Shown: positions 33,433 to 42,761 of the stretch, piece after piece | Numbering within the stretch: the stretch's first letter is position 1 | Layout: every line of letters begins with the position of its first letter | From: Caldisericia bacterium | GTDB taxonomy: Bacteria; Caldisericota; Caldisericia; JAAYUI01 | Assembly: GCA_017992555.1 (NCBI GenBank) | Contig: JAGOOK010000005.1 | Span: forward strand, 1-54,660 | Direction of reading: 5' to 3' | DNA length: 54,660 nt | Position numbers and translations under genes: made by a program | The notes under the pieces: model-generated | Databases searched by the model: none | The model's input: the letters and a program-made list of their open reading frames with translations, nothing else | What the model was told of the DNA's origin: nothing

Positions 33433-36033
33433 ATGAAAAAAATTGCCTTGTTTTTGGCGCTATTTTTAAGCCTGGCACCCTTTATTGCCATGGCCCAGAT
33501 ACTTCACTGGCCGATGCTGGGTGGAAACCCCCTTCATGAGGGGGAGGCTTCTGCCATTCCGCAATCTCCGCTTGAACAGACATGGAGAAAATCATTGGGA
33601 ATCCCGACCTACAGCGCCCCGCTTACAGATGGCAGCAAAATATATCTTTCTTGTGGCACAAGAATTGACGATTCAGGCGCCTTTTTCTGCCTTGATCCAT
33701 TGGACGGAAGGGTGGTTTTCAGGCATGATTTTGCCAAAGGCATGCCCCAGACCCCTGTTTTGTCTGGTGGAAGGATAATTGGTGCCTGTGCTGACGGGCA
33801 CATATATGGCAGGGACATCAGTGGCTCCGAGGTTTATTCCACCCTCATCGAAGGCAAGGGTTCAAGATCATCTGGCGTTGACAATGCAACCATGGTAATT
33901 TTTGGAACGACAGGCTCAAAGAACAATCTTGTCTGTGTCGATGCATATACAGGAAGCACAAACTGGACTGCGGCAATAGCCTCTGATGTCCAGACCTCTC
34001 CGGTTGCTTATGGCGGTCTGATATATGTTCTTGCTGATGACAACAACCTTTATGCAGTGAATGATTCAAATGGAAATATAGAGTGGAAATGGGAAATTGG
34101 CTCATCCCCGTCTGCTGCCCCCATGATCTTTGATAACCACCTCCTGATTCCAAGTTCATCGGGTATTTCAAGCTTGCACCTTGCATTTGAATATAAGGAT
34201 TTGAAAGTTTCCTGGACAAGAGATGATATTGGCAAAGTGACAACCATGCCATGTACTGACGGAATAAACATTTTCTTTGGTACTGATTCGGGCAAGTTCT
34301 ATTGCCTAAATGGCGCGAATGGCAACCAGGACTGGGAATACAATGCTTCTTCGAGAGTAACCTGCTCGCCTGTTGTCGCATCCGGCAAGGTGGTTTTTGG
34401 GTGCGAAGATGGCAATGTCACCATCCTGGATTCTGAAAACGGCAAATTTGTTGAAAAAATTGCCTTGGGTGCCATTCCAACGGCACAGCCACTGGTTTTT
34501 TGGGACAGAATAATAATTTCCTGCTCAACGGGTGAAGTCGTTTGCCTTGGGCCAAAGGGCGAAGGTGGCGGTGACGAGGTGGTTGTTGATCCCGAACCAA
34601 AAACTCCAATTCTGAAAGTCGATTGCCCCCAGTCAGCATTTGTCGGGCAGAAGGTGAAAATACCGATACTCATTGAGGACGCACAAAACATAACCGGGCT
34701 CAAATTCGCCTTTGCTTTTGACCAGTCAAGCATCAGGTATGTTGGATACGAACCGGGCCAGTTCTTCTCCCATGATGGGTCCAATCCTGAGACGACAGCG
34801 CAGGAGGGCGATGGAGAGGTTGTTTTTGGGATTGGCCCAGCCTATCCCGCAAGCGGGAAGGGCATGATTCTGGAACTTGAGGTTGAGCCCCTTGTTCCAG
34901 GAAAGCATGGCCTCACACTAATCGATGCTAACGCAACGGCCGAGGGTGACGTGACTTATGAGCCGCTGATTGTTTCTGACACCCTTGAAGTCAAGTTGCC
35001 ACGACCGGAAGTGGAAGTCCTTCTTGATCCCGCGTTGATTGATCACGGGAAGATAACCGGAAAGACGAGTTTCAAGCTCAGACTAACACAGAAAAATGGT
35101 GAACTGGCCGATTTTATTGCCAGAGGCTCATCGGAGGCTTGCGCGGTTTTCCCTGACTCGGGAACAATCGGCGGGAACAATGGAATAGATATTATTGCCA
35201 CTGTTGACCCGGCAAAATTGCCAAAAGGGCCCAGCGAGGTTGTTGTCTCTGTAAACATAATTGGAAAGACCCTCAAATCAGTCATAAAGGTCATTGTGCC
35301 TGAAGAAGAGTTGCCCGGAACACCACCACCCTGCATCAAGGTTGACCCGATAGCACTTGATTTTGGTTTTATTCCAAGGGGCAGGGAAGTGTCAATCGAT
35401 TTCACGCTCACCTTTGACACTGACAAGGAGATATCTGGTGTAATCAAAACCGACAAGAGGTGGCTGAGGGTAACGCCGGCCACGTTCAAAACGAAAGGTG
35501 GAGAGGTCACAGGAATAGCCACCATAGCAGCTTCGGAACTCCCCGGTGTCTCGTCAGTCCTTGGCTACATGACCATTTCGGCCCAGGGAAAGATATGCCA
35601 GGATGTTCGCGTCGAGGCCAGGGTGGAGACCCAGCCAAGCATTGTGCTTGAGCTTGACGTTGGTGTGAAGAGGGCAAGCATTGGCTCGATAAAAGTCGAT
35701 CTAGACCAGGCGCCACGCATAAGAAACGAGAGAACACTTGTTCCAATAAGGTTTGTATCAGAGTCTTTTGGTTGCAAGGTGCAGTGGGAAGCAACCACAA
35801 AAAAAGTCACCATAAACCGCTTTGATGACACGATAATCCTCTGGATAGGCAAGAAAGAGGCAATTGTGAATGGCAAAATGGTCAGCCTTGATGTTGCCCC
35901 TTCGATTGAAGAAGGTGGGACCCTTGTGCCAATCAGGTTTATCTCGCAAGCGTTTGGCGCCAATGTCGAGTGGTTCCATGAGACAAAGCACATCAGGATC
36001 ACCTATACCCCACCGGATGACTATGTGTTCTAG
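33433..36033 (+). CDS. Secreted PQQ-type propeller protein with cohesin, BACON-like and two stalk domains
   Basis: 866 residues from the ATG at 33433 (TGGAGG upstream), with signal peptide MKKIALFLALFLSLAPFIAMA. Residues about 22-385 are PQQ-type blades (GAFFCLDPLDGRVVFRHDF, GKFYCLNGANGNQDWEY, GNVTILDSENGKFVEKI). Residues about 398-530 match a cohesin: ILKVDCPQSAFVGQKVKIPI, ITGLKFAFAFDQSSIRYVGY and GKGMILELEVEP. Ig and BACON-like modules follow (LDFGFIPRGREVSIDF, WLRVTPATFKTKGG), then two stalk domains (LVPIRFVSESFGC, LVPIRFISQAFGANV). The cohesin could hold the dockerin-bearing protease at 22166. Extracellular role inferred; no enzymatic residues. Single-gene transcript with a strong terminator. 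Confidence 0.88.
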   Translation: MKKIALFLALFLSLAPFIAMAQILHWPMLGGNPLHEGEASAIPQSPLEQTWRKSLGIPTYSAPLTDGSKIYLSCGTRIDDSGAFFCLDPLDGRVVFRHDFAKGMPQTPVLSGGRIIGACADGHIYGRDISGSEVYSTLIEGKGSRSSGVDNATMVIFGTTGSKNNLVCVDAYTGSTNWTAAIASDVQTSPVAYGGLIYVLADDNNLYAVNDSNGNIEWKWEIGSSPSAAPMIFDNHLLIPSSSGISSLHLAFEYKDLKVSWTRDDIGKVTTMPCTDGINIFFGTDSGKFYCLNGANGNQDWEYNASSRVTCSPVVASGKVVFGCEDGNVTILDSENGKFVEKIALGAIPTAQPLVFWDRIIISCSTGEVVCLGPKGEGGGDEVVVDPEPKTPILKVDCPQSAFVGQKVKIPILIEDAQNITGLKFAFAFDQSSIRYVGYEPGQFFSHDGSNPETTAQEGDGEVVFGIGPAYPASGKGMILELEVEPLVPGKHGLTLIDANATAEGDVTYEPLIVSDTLEVKLPRPEVEVLLDPALIDHGKITGKTSFKLRLTQKNGELADFIARGSSEACAVFPDSGTIGGNNGIDIIATVDPAKLPKGPSEVVVSVNIIGKTLKSVIKVIVPEEELPGTPPPCIKVDPIALDFGFIPRGREVSIDFTLTFDTDKEISGVIKTDKRWLRVTPATFKTKGGEVTGIATIAASELPGVSSVLGYMTISAQGKICQDVRVEARVETQPSIVLELDVGVKRASIGSIKVDLDQAPRIRNERTLVPIRFVSESFGCKVQWEATTKKVTINRFDDTIILWIGKKEAIVNGKMVSLDVAPSIEEGGTLVPIRFISQAFGANVEWFHETKHIRITYTPPDDYVF

Positions 36034-36049
36034 ATAAACACAATATTAA

Positions 36050-36083
36050 AAAGCGGCCTCTTCAAACTTGAAGAGGCCGCTTT
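36050..36083. terminator. Bidirectional terminator with a 16-bp perfect stem
   Basis: AAAGCGGCCTCTTCAA pairs perfectly with TTGAAGAGGCCGCTTT around an AC loop. It lies between the convergent 33433-36033 and 36144-38219 genes, with a T-rich tail on both strands. Confidence 0.92.
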
Positions 36084-36143
36084 ATGTTTTGAAGCATTAT
36101 TAGATGTCTGATCTCATAATATGATAATATTTGGCATATTGTA

Positions 36144-38219
36144 TCAACTCTGCTCTTTATGTTTCCTCTTATATGCCATATTGATAAATATTGATGCTAT
36201 TATGATAGCAATAGCAGCAATAAGTATGTAATACTTATATTTATTCATATCATCATAGAATGGAGTAGTATTTTGCGTTTTTACATTGTTCTCTTTAGCT
36301 TTTTCAATGGTGACCTCGTCCAGCTTTGCGACAAAAAGGACAGAGCTCTCGGCGCCCGGCGTTTCACCCACAAATGATTTGTAGTTTTGCTCCATCTCCC
36401 TCATCTTGTCCAGTTCTGCCTGGCCACCGAACAGGAGCTGTTTTGATTCGTCCATCGCCTTCTGGACTTTTTCTTTTCCGCCATTGCGCTCGATTGCCTG
36501 CTGTAGCTTTTTGCCAAGCTCCAGCAGCCTGTCTGATTGTGGGCCAAAATCTTCAGCCATTTTCTTGAAATCGTCAATCATCGAGAGGATTTCTTTCTGA
36601 CTCGGCACCTTGACCCCATGGAATGTCCCGCCTGAAACCAGAACATCAAACTGTGAGAGGTTTTTTGTTATCAGGGCCGGTATTTCAGAAAGTGGCGGTG
36701 TTTTTGTCCCGCCGACATCCCCACCCTTGATTATTGTGTTCAGGCCAGAAGATATTGCGTTAAGCCCGTCAATGGTTGTGTTTATTCCCGGCATCTGGAC
36801 GCTCATGATCTCTCCCCCGGAAATGAGCGCGGTTAGTGTCTGATCGAGCAATTTGAGGCTTTCCGGCATGGAAGATATTGATGGTATGTCCTTGCCTCCG
36901 ATGGTTCCACCATCTACCAGCACTTTCAGATTTTGTGATGCCTTGTCGGACTCCTGTTTTGCGGAATCGATTTTTTGGCCGACAATCTTTAGCGAGGCCT
37001 CTATGTCTGAAAGTTTGTCCAGAAGGTCCTTGTCGCTGGTCTGGGACTTTAGTTTTGAGACCGACGACAGAGTGTCATCAAGGGTGGTTTTGGAAACAAA
37101 CAGTTCCCTGGATGATTTGTTTGCAGAATTGGCTGAATTCTGGAGCACGGAAATGCTCTCTGTCAAGCCGCTGGTATTGGAATCAAGCTCCTGCTTCATT
37201 GTTTCAACGACCTGCTTGTGCCCCTTGCTCAGCTGGGAAAGGTTGTCTGCTCCGCTGGCAAGCTCCTTGAGTCCTTTTTCGAGATCGGAGAACGATTTTG
37301 TCAGGTCAGAGACCTGTTTTTTGGAATCATCAATCGCCTGTTTTGAGGCATCAAGAAGGGATTGAAGGGACACAAGCTGGGACAATATTTTGTCTGGATC
37401 AAGGTTGATCTCTACTCCAGCCATATCGAGAAGGTCAGTGTTGTCAGCAACGGATGCCAGAAGATCCTGGATTGCAGGGTCGATACTTGGTATCGAGATG
37501 TCAGGGATTCTTGGCAGGATCGAGATTTGAACAGACGGCAACGTCACCGAATTGCTTGAGTATTCGAGCACAGCTTTGCCGTCAGGGCTTGGAAGGAGCG
37601 TCCAGATGATCCTTTTACGGCTTCCAATGGTCATCGACATGGCACCCTTTGCTTCGATGGAGCTATAAGAATCCACTGGTATCTCAGCTTGCACCATTAC
37701 GGTCATTGGTTGGTAGAGAGTTTTTTCTTTGGTGACTGTCTTGTCACCCTCTTTCCAGCTCAAATCGACAGTTTTTGGCAGTTTGTTTGTGAAAGACATT
37801 GAGAGGGTTATTTTGCCATTTTTTCCAATCGCTTGTTCTGGCTTTATTTTTTTGTCATCCAGTAGTAATTCTATATCAAAACTTATTGGCAGTGGTTTGT
37901 CTGTTTTGCCTGTGTAGAAAATGTCTTTCTGCCCGTTAGAACTGAACTTCCATGTTACATTGCCGCCAGCAATTTCAGGCTTCATGCCCGGATCAAGTGA
38001 TATTACGTCCGAGATTTCAGGCTTGTCCTGGACTATCATTTCACCCGTTCCTTCGACCCTGAGCCAGTTTACAACGGATTCTTCAACTGGTTTTCCGTTC
38101 CAGTCCAGTACAGTGTAGACTGTTTGGGTCCTTTTTACTTTCGCTGGTGTGCTTACAGCCATCACCGGCACTGCGAATGTCAATATTGTAGCTATCACTA
38201 TCAAGAGGACCTTACGCAT
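36144..38219 (-). CDS. Membrane-anchored coiled-coil protein of an MMPL efflux operon (YhgE/Pip-related)
   Basis: 691 residues with signal peptide MRKVLLIVIATILTFAVPVMA. A beta-rich N-terminal region of about 230 residues is followed by a long Ser/Leu/Asp-rich coiled coil (about 260-420, LTKSFSDLEKGLKELASGADNLSQ-type heptads) and a repeated segment (GGTIGGKDIPSISSMPESL, GGDVGGTKTPPLSEIPAL, GGTFHGVKVPSQKEILSM). The C-terminus has a single membrane helix (YYILIAAIAIIIASIFINMAY) and a basic tail. Similar proteins with heptad repeats (YhgE/Pip group) pair with MMPL transporters. It overlaps the MMPL gene by 8 bases, so a joint cell-envelope export role is inferred, possibly as a periplasmic or extracytoplasmic adaptor. 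Confidence 0.8.
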   Translation of the reverse strand: MRKVLLIVIATILTFAVPVMAVSTPAKVKRTQTVYTVLDWNGKPVEESVVNWLRVEGTGEMIVQDKPEISDVISLDPGMKPEIAGGNVTWKFSSNGQKDIFYTGKTDKPLPISFDIELLLDDKKIKPEQAIGKNGKITLSMSFTNKLPKTVDLSWKEGDKTVTKEKTLYQPMTVMVQAEIPVDSYSSIEAKGAMSMTIGSRKRIIWTLLPSPDGKAVLEYSSNSVTLPSVQISILPRIPDISIPSIDPAIQDLLASVADNTDLLDMAGVEINLDPDKILSQLVSLQSLLDASKQAIDDSKKQVSDLTKSFSDLEKGLKELASGADNLSQLSKGHKQVVETMKQELDSNTSGLTESISVLQNSANSANKSSRELFVSKTTLDDTLSSVSKLKSQTSDKDLLDKLSDIEASLKIVGQKIDSAKQESDKASQNLKVLVDGGTIGGKDIPSISSMPESLKLLDQTLTALISGGEIMSVQMPGINTTIDGLNAISSGLNTIIKGGDVGGTKTPPLSEIPALITKNLSQFDVLVSGGTFHGVKVPSQKEILSMIDDFKKMAEDFGPQSDRLLELGKKLQQAIERNGGKEKVQKAMDESKQLLFGGQAELDKMREMEQNYKSFVGETPGAESSVLFVAKLDEVTIEKAKENNVKTQNTTPFYDDMNKYKYYILIAAIAIIIASIFINMAYKRKHKEQS

Positions 38220-40251
38220 TTTTCCTCCTCATCTTTCCTTTGAAGATCAAAAGTAATGCAGGTATTGCGGTTATTACTATGGCTCCAGAAATCAATGCTC
38301 CTCTGGCCAGCAGCATTGTCAGGTCTTTGACCATTGAAATCTGTGAAGTTGCTGAAATTGCGGCACATGCACCAAAAAGTGTGAGTGCCGATGTTATAAT
38401 TGCAGGAGAGCCTTCCCTTATGGATATTTTCATGGCTTCTTCTGGCGATTTTTCCTTTAATTCATCAAAATACCTTGTCGCGATGAGAATTGAGTAATCA
38501 ACTGTTGCACCGAGTTGTATTGCTCCAAGCGCAACTGGGCCAAAGTAGAATGTTGGTGGCGTATTCAGGAACCACTGGATTGCTATGTTGAGCCATATCG
38601 CCACCTCTATCCCGATTATTAAAACAAGTGATGGCCTAAATTTTCTGAGTGCTATCCAGACTATTACGAATACCCCAAGGATGGTTGCAATGTTGACTTT
38701 CAGGTTGTCTGATACGCCCATTTTTTCAATGTCGTATTGGATCATGTCCGTACCTGTTGCCAGTACGTTGCCGTTATATTCCTTTTCGATTGCCTTTATG
38801 CTCTCAAAGGATTTTTCCAGCTCAGTTTTGTCTGGCGCATTTAGCGTTACAGTCAACAGATATTTGCCTTCGGACTCGAGTTTCGCAAGCACTTTTTTGG
38901 GCACGTATGATCTTGGAACATAGGCAGAGCCGGTGGAAAGTGGGCCGATTATTTCCTTGACATGGGGCACTTTTGATAATTTTTCCTCAATCTCCAGCCG
39001 CTGGTTTTCATCCGCTCCAAGCAAAACAACCGAGACCGTATGGCCACCACCGAATTTTTCCATCACCAGATCAAGGTCTTTTTGCACACTTTCGTCAAAT
39101 TTGATTCCCTCTTCAAAGGAGTAGGTGACAGGTTGCATGTTGGAACCTATGAAGGCTGGCACTGCAAGCACCAAAAAGACAAGTGCTATTATCCCTTTGT
39201 TCCTGACAACGAAATTGCCAAGCTTCTCCATGTTTGGAAAGAGGTTTCTATGTTTTAGGGCATTGAGCGGTTTTTCAATTATCAATATGAGAGCAGGCAA
39301 TATCGTAAGTGTCACGACGAAACCCACAAAAACGCCCTGGGCCATGACTATTCCCATGTCGCCACCCATCTTCATACTCATGAAGAGGAGCGCCAGGAAC
39401 CCTGCCATTGTGGTCAGGCCGGAGGAAAGAACAGCCGTGGAAGTCTTTGCAATTGATTTTGCCATTGCCTCCAGGGAGGGAAGTGTTTTCTTTTCTTCCT
39501 CGTAGCGGTGCAACAGGAATATGGCATAATCCATTGTTACCGCAAGCTGGAGTGCTGCGGCAATGGATGATGTCATAAAACTCATCTGGCCCCTGAAAAA
39601 TCCGGTCAAACCGAAATTTATCAGGATGGCGATTCCCGCAGAAACAAGGAAGAGTATTGAGTAAGCTGGTTGAGTGAGTGCCAGAACAAGCACCAGGAGG
39701 ATTGCTATGACAGCAATTACAAGCATCGAGCTTTTTGCTGAGTTGGAGAGCCTTTCGACTTCCTGATTGTACAGAAAATCACCAACAACCCTTGCTTCAA
39801 CTCCAAGTTCTGCTTTTATGGCCTCAGCCTGTTGTGATGGCTTTCTTCCAGTTGGTGCCAGCGTGATTTGTATGAGCGTGTCCTCACCTGAAAGGAACTG
39901 GTCCCTGGCTTCTTTTGAAGCAAAATCTTCCGGTATTTTCACATCTTCAAGATCTGAATACCAGAAAGTTTCTGCAACATCCGGCATCTTGTTTAGCCTG
40001 TCGATGATTTCCTTGGTTTCGCTGACTGTTTTCCCGGAAAGCACCACGTAGATGTTGTCCGAAAACCCAAAATCCTTCTGCAATATTTTTTGGCCAATCA
40101 CAGAGTTGATGTCTTGGGGGAGATATGAGTAGAAATCATAATTGATTGAGAGTTTGCCAATCCCTATGGCGGAGAGCAGAAGGATACCAAGGCAGGAAAT
40201 CGCAATGCCAATCCTGTTCTTTACGATCCAAGTTCCAATCTTCTCAAGCAT
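38212..40251 (-). CDS. MMPL-family RND transporter
   Basis: 679 residues in two homologous halves. Each half is one membrane helix, a large extracytoplasmic loop (about residues 35-170 and 370-510) and a bundle of five helices, 12 helices in all. Repeated marks are AVTMDYAIFLLHRYEEEKK and QLGATVDYSILIATRYFDELKEK, the second and third helices with the charged Asp used for proton coupling, and GLTTMAGFLALLFM. It resembles HAE3/MMPL exporters that move lipids, drugs or hydrophobic molecules using the proton-motive force. It overlaps tetR upstream and the coiled-coil gene downstream by 8 bases each, so the three form a tight operon. Substrate unknown. Confidence 0.93.
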   Translation of the reverse strand: MLEKIGTWIVKNRIGIAISCLGILLLSAIGIGKLSINYDFYSYLPQDINSVIGQKILQKDFGFSDNIYVVLSGKTVSETKEIIDRLNKMPDVAETFWYSDLEDVKIPEDFASKEARDQFLSGEDTLIQITLAPTGRKPSQQAEAIKAELGVEARVVGDFLYNQEVERLSNSAKSSMLVIAVIAILLVLVLALTQPAYSILFLVSAGIAILINFGLTGFFRGQMSFMTSSIAAALQLAVTMDYAIFLLHRYEEEKKTLPSLEAMAKSIAKTSTAVLSSGLTTMAGFLALLFMSMKMGGDMGIVMAQGVFVGFVVTLTILPALILIIEKPLNALKHRNLFPNMEKLGNFVVRNKGIIALVFLVLAVPAFIGSNMQPVTYSFEEGIKFDESVQKDLDLVMEKFGGGHTVSVVLLGADENQRLEIEEKLSKVPHVKEIIGPLSTGSAYVPRSYVPKKVLAKLESEGKYLLTVTLNAPDKTELEKSFESIKAIEKEYNGNVLATGTDMIQYDIEKMGVSDNLKVNIATILGVFVIVWIALRKFRPSLVLIIGIEVAIWLNIAIQWFLNTPPTFYFGPVALGAIQLGATVDYSILIATRYFDELKEKSPEEAMKISIREGSPAIITSALTLFGACAAISATSQISMVKDLTMLLARGALISGAIVITAIPALLLIFKGKMRRKNA

Positions 40252-40828
40252 TCTTCTCCTTCAGAAGGCCGTAAAGGCAAATATCAATGAATTCATCGAT
40301 AGCATTGTCCATTGGGAACTCGTAATTGGCGCTGGAAGTGAAGAATTGCAGGATTGCCATCAAAGCCATGCTGATGATTGATTTGTAGTCGTTTTCCCTC
40401 AGGATGCCCGACTTTTCCCCCAGGTTCAGGAGTTCGGTCAGGTAGTTGCTTACCCGTCCCAGCACCATTACCTGGAATTTGTGGAGGTCTGCATTGTTTT
40501 TGGCCTCGTTTGCAAGGATCCTTATTGTCTGGGCGTTATCGCGCACGATTCCTGTAAAACCGTGGAAAATTTCATATACCTTTTCAATAAACTCTTTCTG
40601 TGAGATTGTTTTTTGCCCAGTAAGGTCATACTGGAAGCTGTATTGCATTCTTTCGATGAGCTCTTTTGCCATTTCCACCATCAGCGCTTCCTTGCTCTCG
40701 AAATAGAGGTAGAACGTTCCCTGGGCCACTCCGGCCTGAGCAACGATGTCTGCGATCCTAGTTTTGGCAAAGCCCTTTTCGGAAATGACTGCGAGCGCCG
40801 CATCCATTATCTCGCTTTTTCTGTCCAT
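40244..40828 (-). CDS. TetR-family transcriptional repressor
   Basis: 194 residues. The N-terminal helix-turn-helix (IMDAALAVISEKGFAKTRIADIVAQAGVAQGTFYLYFESKEAL pattern) is typical. The helical C-terminal domain (about 60-194) would bind a small, probably hydrophobic ligand. The ATG at 40828 has AAGGAGA. Two perfect inverted repeats just upstream (40841-40877) are its likely operator, so it probably represses its own operon with the MMPL exporter and releases when the substrate appears. Confidence 0.93.
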   Translation of the reverse strand: MDRKSEIMDAALAVISEKGFAKTRIADIVAQAGVAQGTFYLYFESKEALMVEMAKELIERMQYSFQYDLTGQKTISQKEFIEKVYEIFHGFTGIVRDNAQTIRILANEAKNNADLHKFQVMVLGRVSNYLTELLNLGEKSGILRENDYKSIISMALMAILQFFTSSANYEFPMDNAIDEFIDICLYGLLKEKNA

Positions 40829-40840
40829 CTCGTCTCCTTA

Positions 40841-40877
40841 TGACTGAACCATCAGTCAGTGACTGACTAATCAGTCA
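40841..40877. promoter_or_regulatory. Twin TetR operators
   Basis: TGACTGA-ACCA-TCAGTCA (40841-40858) and TGACTGA-CTAA-TCAGTCA (40860-40877) are two copies of the same palindrome with perfect 7-bp arms and a 4-base centre, one base apart. They begin 13 bases upstream of the tetR start and probably cover its promoter or ribosome entry region. Confidence 0.85.
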
Positions 40878-40994
40878 TATATCACAATGGAGGTTTTATG
40901 TCAAGGCGGGTGTGTAAAGGAAATATATCTGTTAGAAGCCGTTAGATGAATTAGAAGAAATGATGATTTTTTGAGTGAAAAATTTAGGCAAATA

Positions 40995-41029
40995 AAAAAC
41001 TGGCGGTGATTGAGTCACCGCCAGTTTTT
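40995..41029 (-). terminator. Intrinsic terminator after lplA
   Basis: The stem ACTGGCGGTGA/TCACCGCCAGT with loop TTGAG is flanked by A5 and T5. On the minus strand it follows the lplA stop by about 20 bases and separates it from the tetR operon. Confidence 0.9.
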
Positions 41030-41047
41030 GTGAAGCTTATTAAAAAA

Positions 41048-42157
41048 CTAGCCTACAACACCGACAGAATTGTCCCTGGCCTTGAAGATGACCTCAACGA
41101 TGTCCTCTGGCTTGATGCCAAGCGCTTTTGGCCCTGAGGCAAAGAAACCGTTTACGGCATTCAGAAGCTCACCCCTGTCCATTTTTTTGCCCTTGAGTGC
41201 ATTTTCAAGGTTTGGAAGTGAGTCTGTGGGCATCATGAAGAAATCACCGGAGATTACTATGTCGTCTATGTGATCATCCTTGATTGAGAGGGTGGTCCTG
41301 ATCAGCTTGTCAGATTTGAGGTCGGCCTCGGCGATGATAAGTCCTGCCATGACCTTTGTCCTCTTGCCGGACATGTCCATGAGCTTTTCGTGGCCCCTTG
41401 TTCTGCGGTGGAGCCATTCGTTTGTTTTTGTTGTGGCAAAGATCTCTTCAAGGTTTTTCTTTTCCGCTTCGGTCATCTCGCCCTTTTCGAGTTTGACGCC
41501 CAGTTCGATTTCAAAGACTGGCAGATACTTTTTCTGGACCTCTTCGTAAGTGAATTCTTTTCCAATCTCCCTCTTCAGCGAAGTCATGTGTTCCCTGACG
41601 TTTTCGATTATTTTGTCCCTGAATTTTTCGGATGGGACTTTCAGCACTTGGGCCATCATTTCAACGTCCGCATCCATGATTACATTTCCGATTACGAACG
41701 AGGCACCGTGCATATTTGCCAGGGCGTTCCCAGAGGCCTTTCTGTGCCCTATGATTACGTCGTTTACCGGCTTGAATGACGCATCACAGCCAAAAGCCTT
41801 GTATGTAGAAACCGTTGGCCTGAGGAGTCTCTCTGAAACAGTGACAGGATCACCCATGACGAGTGGATCATCATTTTTGACGATGATGTGGTAGAAGAAC
41901 TGGTATGGATCGAGGAAAACTGCACCACCACCTGCCTGTCTTCTGACAATGGGAACATTGTTCTTTTTGCAGAAATCTTCTTCAACCTCTTTTTCCAGCA
42001 ACTGGTGGACGCCGATGCACACATAAGGCGTTGCCGGGTGGCAGTTGATCAGTGTGTTTGGCGAATTGCCCTTTCCGACCTCTTTTGCCACCGCCTCGTA
42101 GATGCTCTGGATTGTCCATCCGTCCAGACCGCCAAAATCTAGCAATCTCCAAGCCAT
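41048..42157 (-). CDS. lplA: Lipoate-protein ligase A
   Basis: 369 residues from the ATG at 42157 (MAWRLLDFGGLDGW) with CAGGAGGG upstream; the GTG 18 bases earlier overlaps that site. It attaches lipoate via lipoyl-AMP to E2 or GcvH proteins. Motifs: CHPATPYVCIGVHQLLEKEV, VRRQAGGGAVFLDPYQFFYH (RRxxGGG), and GHRKASGNALAN with the catalytic Lys region. The C-terminal 120 residues (RGHEKLMDMSGKRTKVMAGL, IDDIVISGDFFMMP) match the LplA accessory domain, so it is a full-length single-chain form. No lipoylated enzyme genes are nearby. Confidence 0.92.
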   Translation of the reverse strand: MAWRLLDFGGLDGWTIQSIYEAVAKEVGKGNSPNTLINCHPATPYVCIGVHQLLEKEVEEDFCKKNNVPIVRRQAGGGAVFLDPYQFFYHIIVKNDDPLVMGDPVTVSERLLRPTVSTYKAFGCDASFKPVNDVIIGHRKASGNALANMHGASFVIGNVIMDADVEMMAQVLKVPSEKFRDKIIENVREHMTSLKREIGKEFTYEEVQKKYLPVFEIELGVKLEKGEMTEAEKKNLEEIFATTKTNEWLHRRTRGHEKLMDMSGKRTKVMAGLIIAEADLKSDKLIRTTLSIKDDHIDDIVISGDFFMMPTDSLPNLENALKGKKMDRGELLNAVNGFFASGPKALGIKPEDIVEVIFKARDNSVGVVG

Positions 42158-42217
42158 AAAACCCTCCTGTTTCACAAAATCGAATTATTTTGAATCAACA
42201 ACTGCCGGTTTACTTTC

Positions 42218-42245
42218 TTGACAAAAGCGCCTATGTATATAAATT
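42218..42245 (+). promoter_or_regulatory. Promoter of tRNA-Phe
   Basis: A perfect TTGACA at 42218-42223 is 16 bases from TAAATT (42240-42245) within a TATATAAATT stretch, 14 bases before the tRNA. Confidence 0.55.
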
Positions 42246-42258
42246 TATCAAGCGAGGT

Positions 42259-42334
42259 GCCTAGGTAGCTCAGTTGGTAGAGCAGTGGACTGAAAATCCT
42301 CGTGTCGGCGGTTCAAGTCCGTCCCTGGGCACCA
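42259..42334 (+). tRNA. tRNA-Phe (anticodon GAA)
   Basis: A 76-base cloverleaf with CCA encoded: acceptor GCCTAGG/CCTGGGC (one G-U pair), D arm GCTC-AGTTGGTA-GAGC, anticodon loop CTGAAAA (GAA), T arm GGCGG-TTCAAGT-CCGTC with one G-U. The anticodon stem GTGGA/TCCTC has one T-T mismatch. Its 3' end is 10 bases from the convergent iscU stop. Confidence 0.95.
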
Positions 42335-42344
42335 TTTTTATTTT

Positions 42345-42758
42345 CTAGCCCTCTTCAACGTCCTCTGGTTCCGGGATGTTCTCGTATGGAAGCCCATTTC
42401 TCCTCTTGTAGTCGTTTATTGCCCTTGAAAGTGCCACTGCGCCAAGATTTGAGCAATGGATCTTGTTTGCTGGCAGGCCACCAAGTGCATCTACAACCAC
42501 CTTGCTGGAGATGGAAAGCGCCTCGTCAATATTTTTTCCTTTCACCAGTTCAGAAATCATGGATGAGACAGCTATTGCCGCTCCACATCCAAACGTCTTG
42601 AACTTGATGTCAGTTATGATGCCGTCCTTCACCTTGATGTAAAACGTCATCATGTCACCGCAGACCGGGTTTCCGACTTCACCCACGCCGTCTGCATCAT
42701 TGATCACTCCAACATTTCTCGGGTTTCTAAAATGCTCGATAACTTTCTCTGAATACAT
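42345..42758 (-). CDS. iscU: Fe-S cluster assembly scaffold IscU (NifU-like)
   Basis: 137 residues. All three cluster-ligand cysteines are present: GNPVCGD, TFGCGAAIAVSSM and KIHCSNLGA. It accepts sulfur from IscS and builds [2Fe-2S]/[4Fe-4S] clusters for transfer to target proteins. The usual LPPVK segment is LPANK here, which may bear on HscA/DnaK chaperone recognition. The ATG at 42758 has GAGGTGA and lies 3 bases after the iscS stop. The acidic C-terminal tail (PEPEDVEEG) is longer than in E. coli IscU. Confidence 0.95.
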   Translation of the reverse strand: MYSEKVIEHFRNPRNVGVINDADGVGEVGNPVCGDMMTFYIKVKDGIITDIKFKTFGCGAAIAVSSMISELVKGKNIDEALSISSKVVVDALGGLPANKIHCSNLGAVALSRAINDYKRRNGLPYENIPEPEDVEEG

Positions 42759-42761
42759 GAA

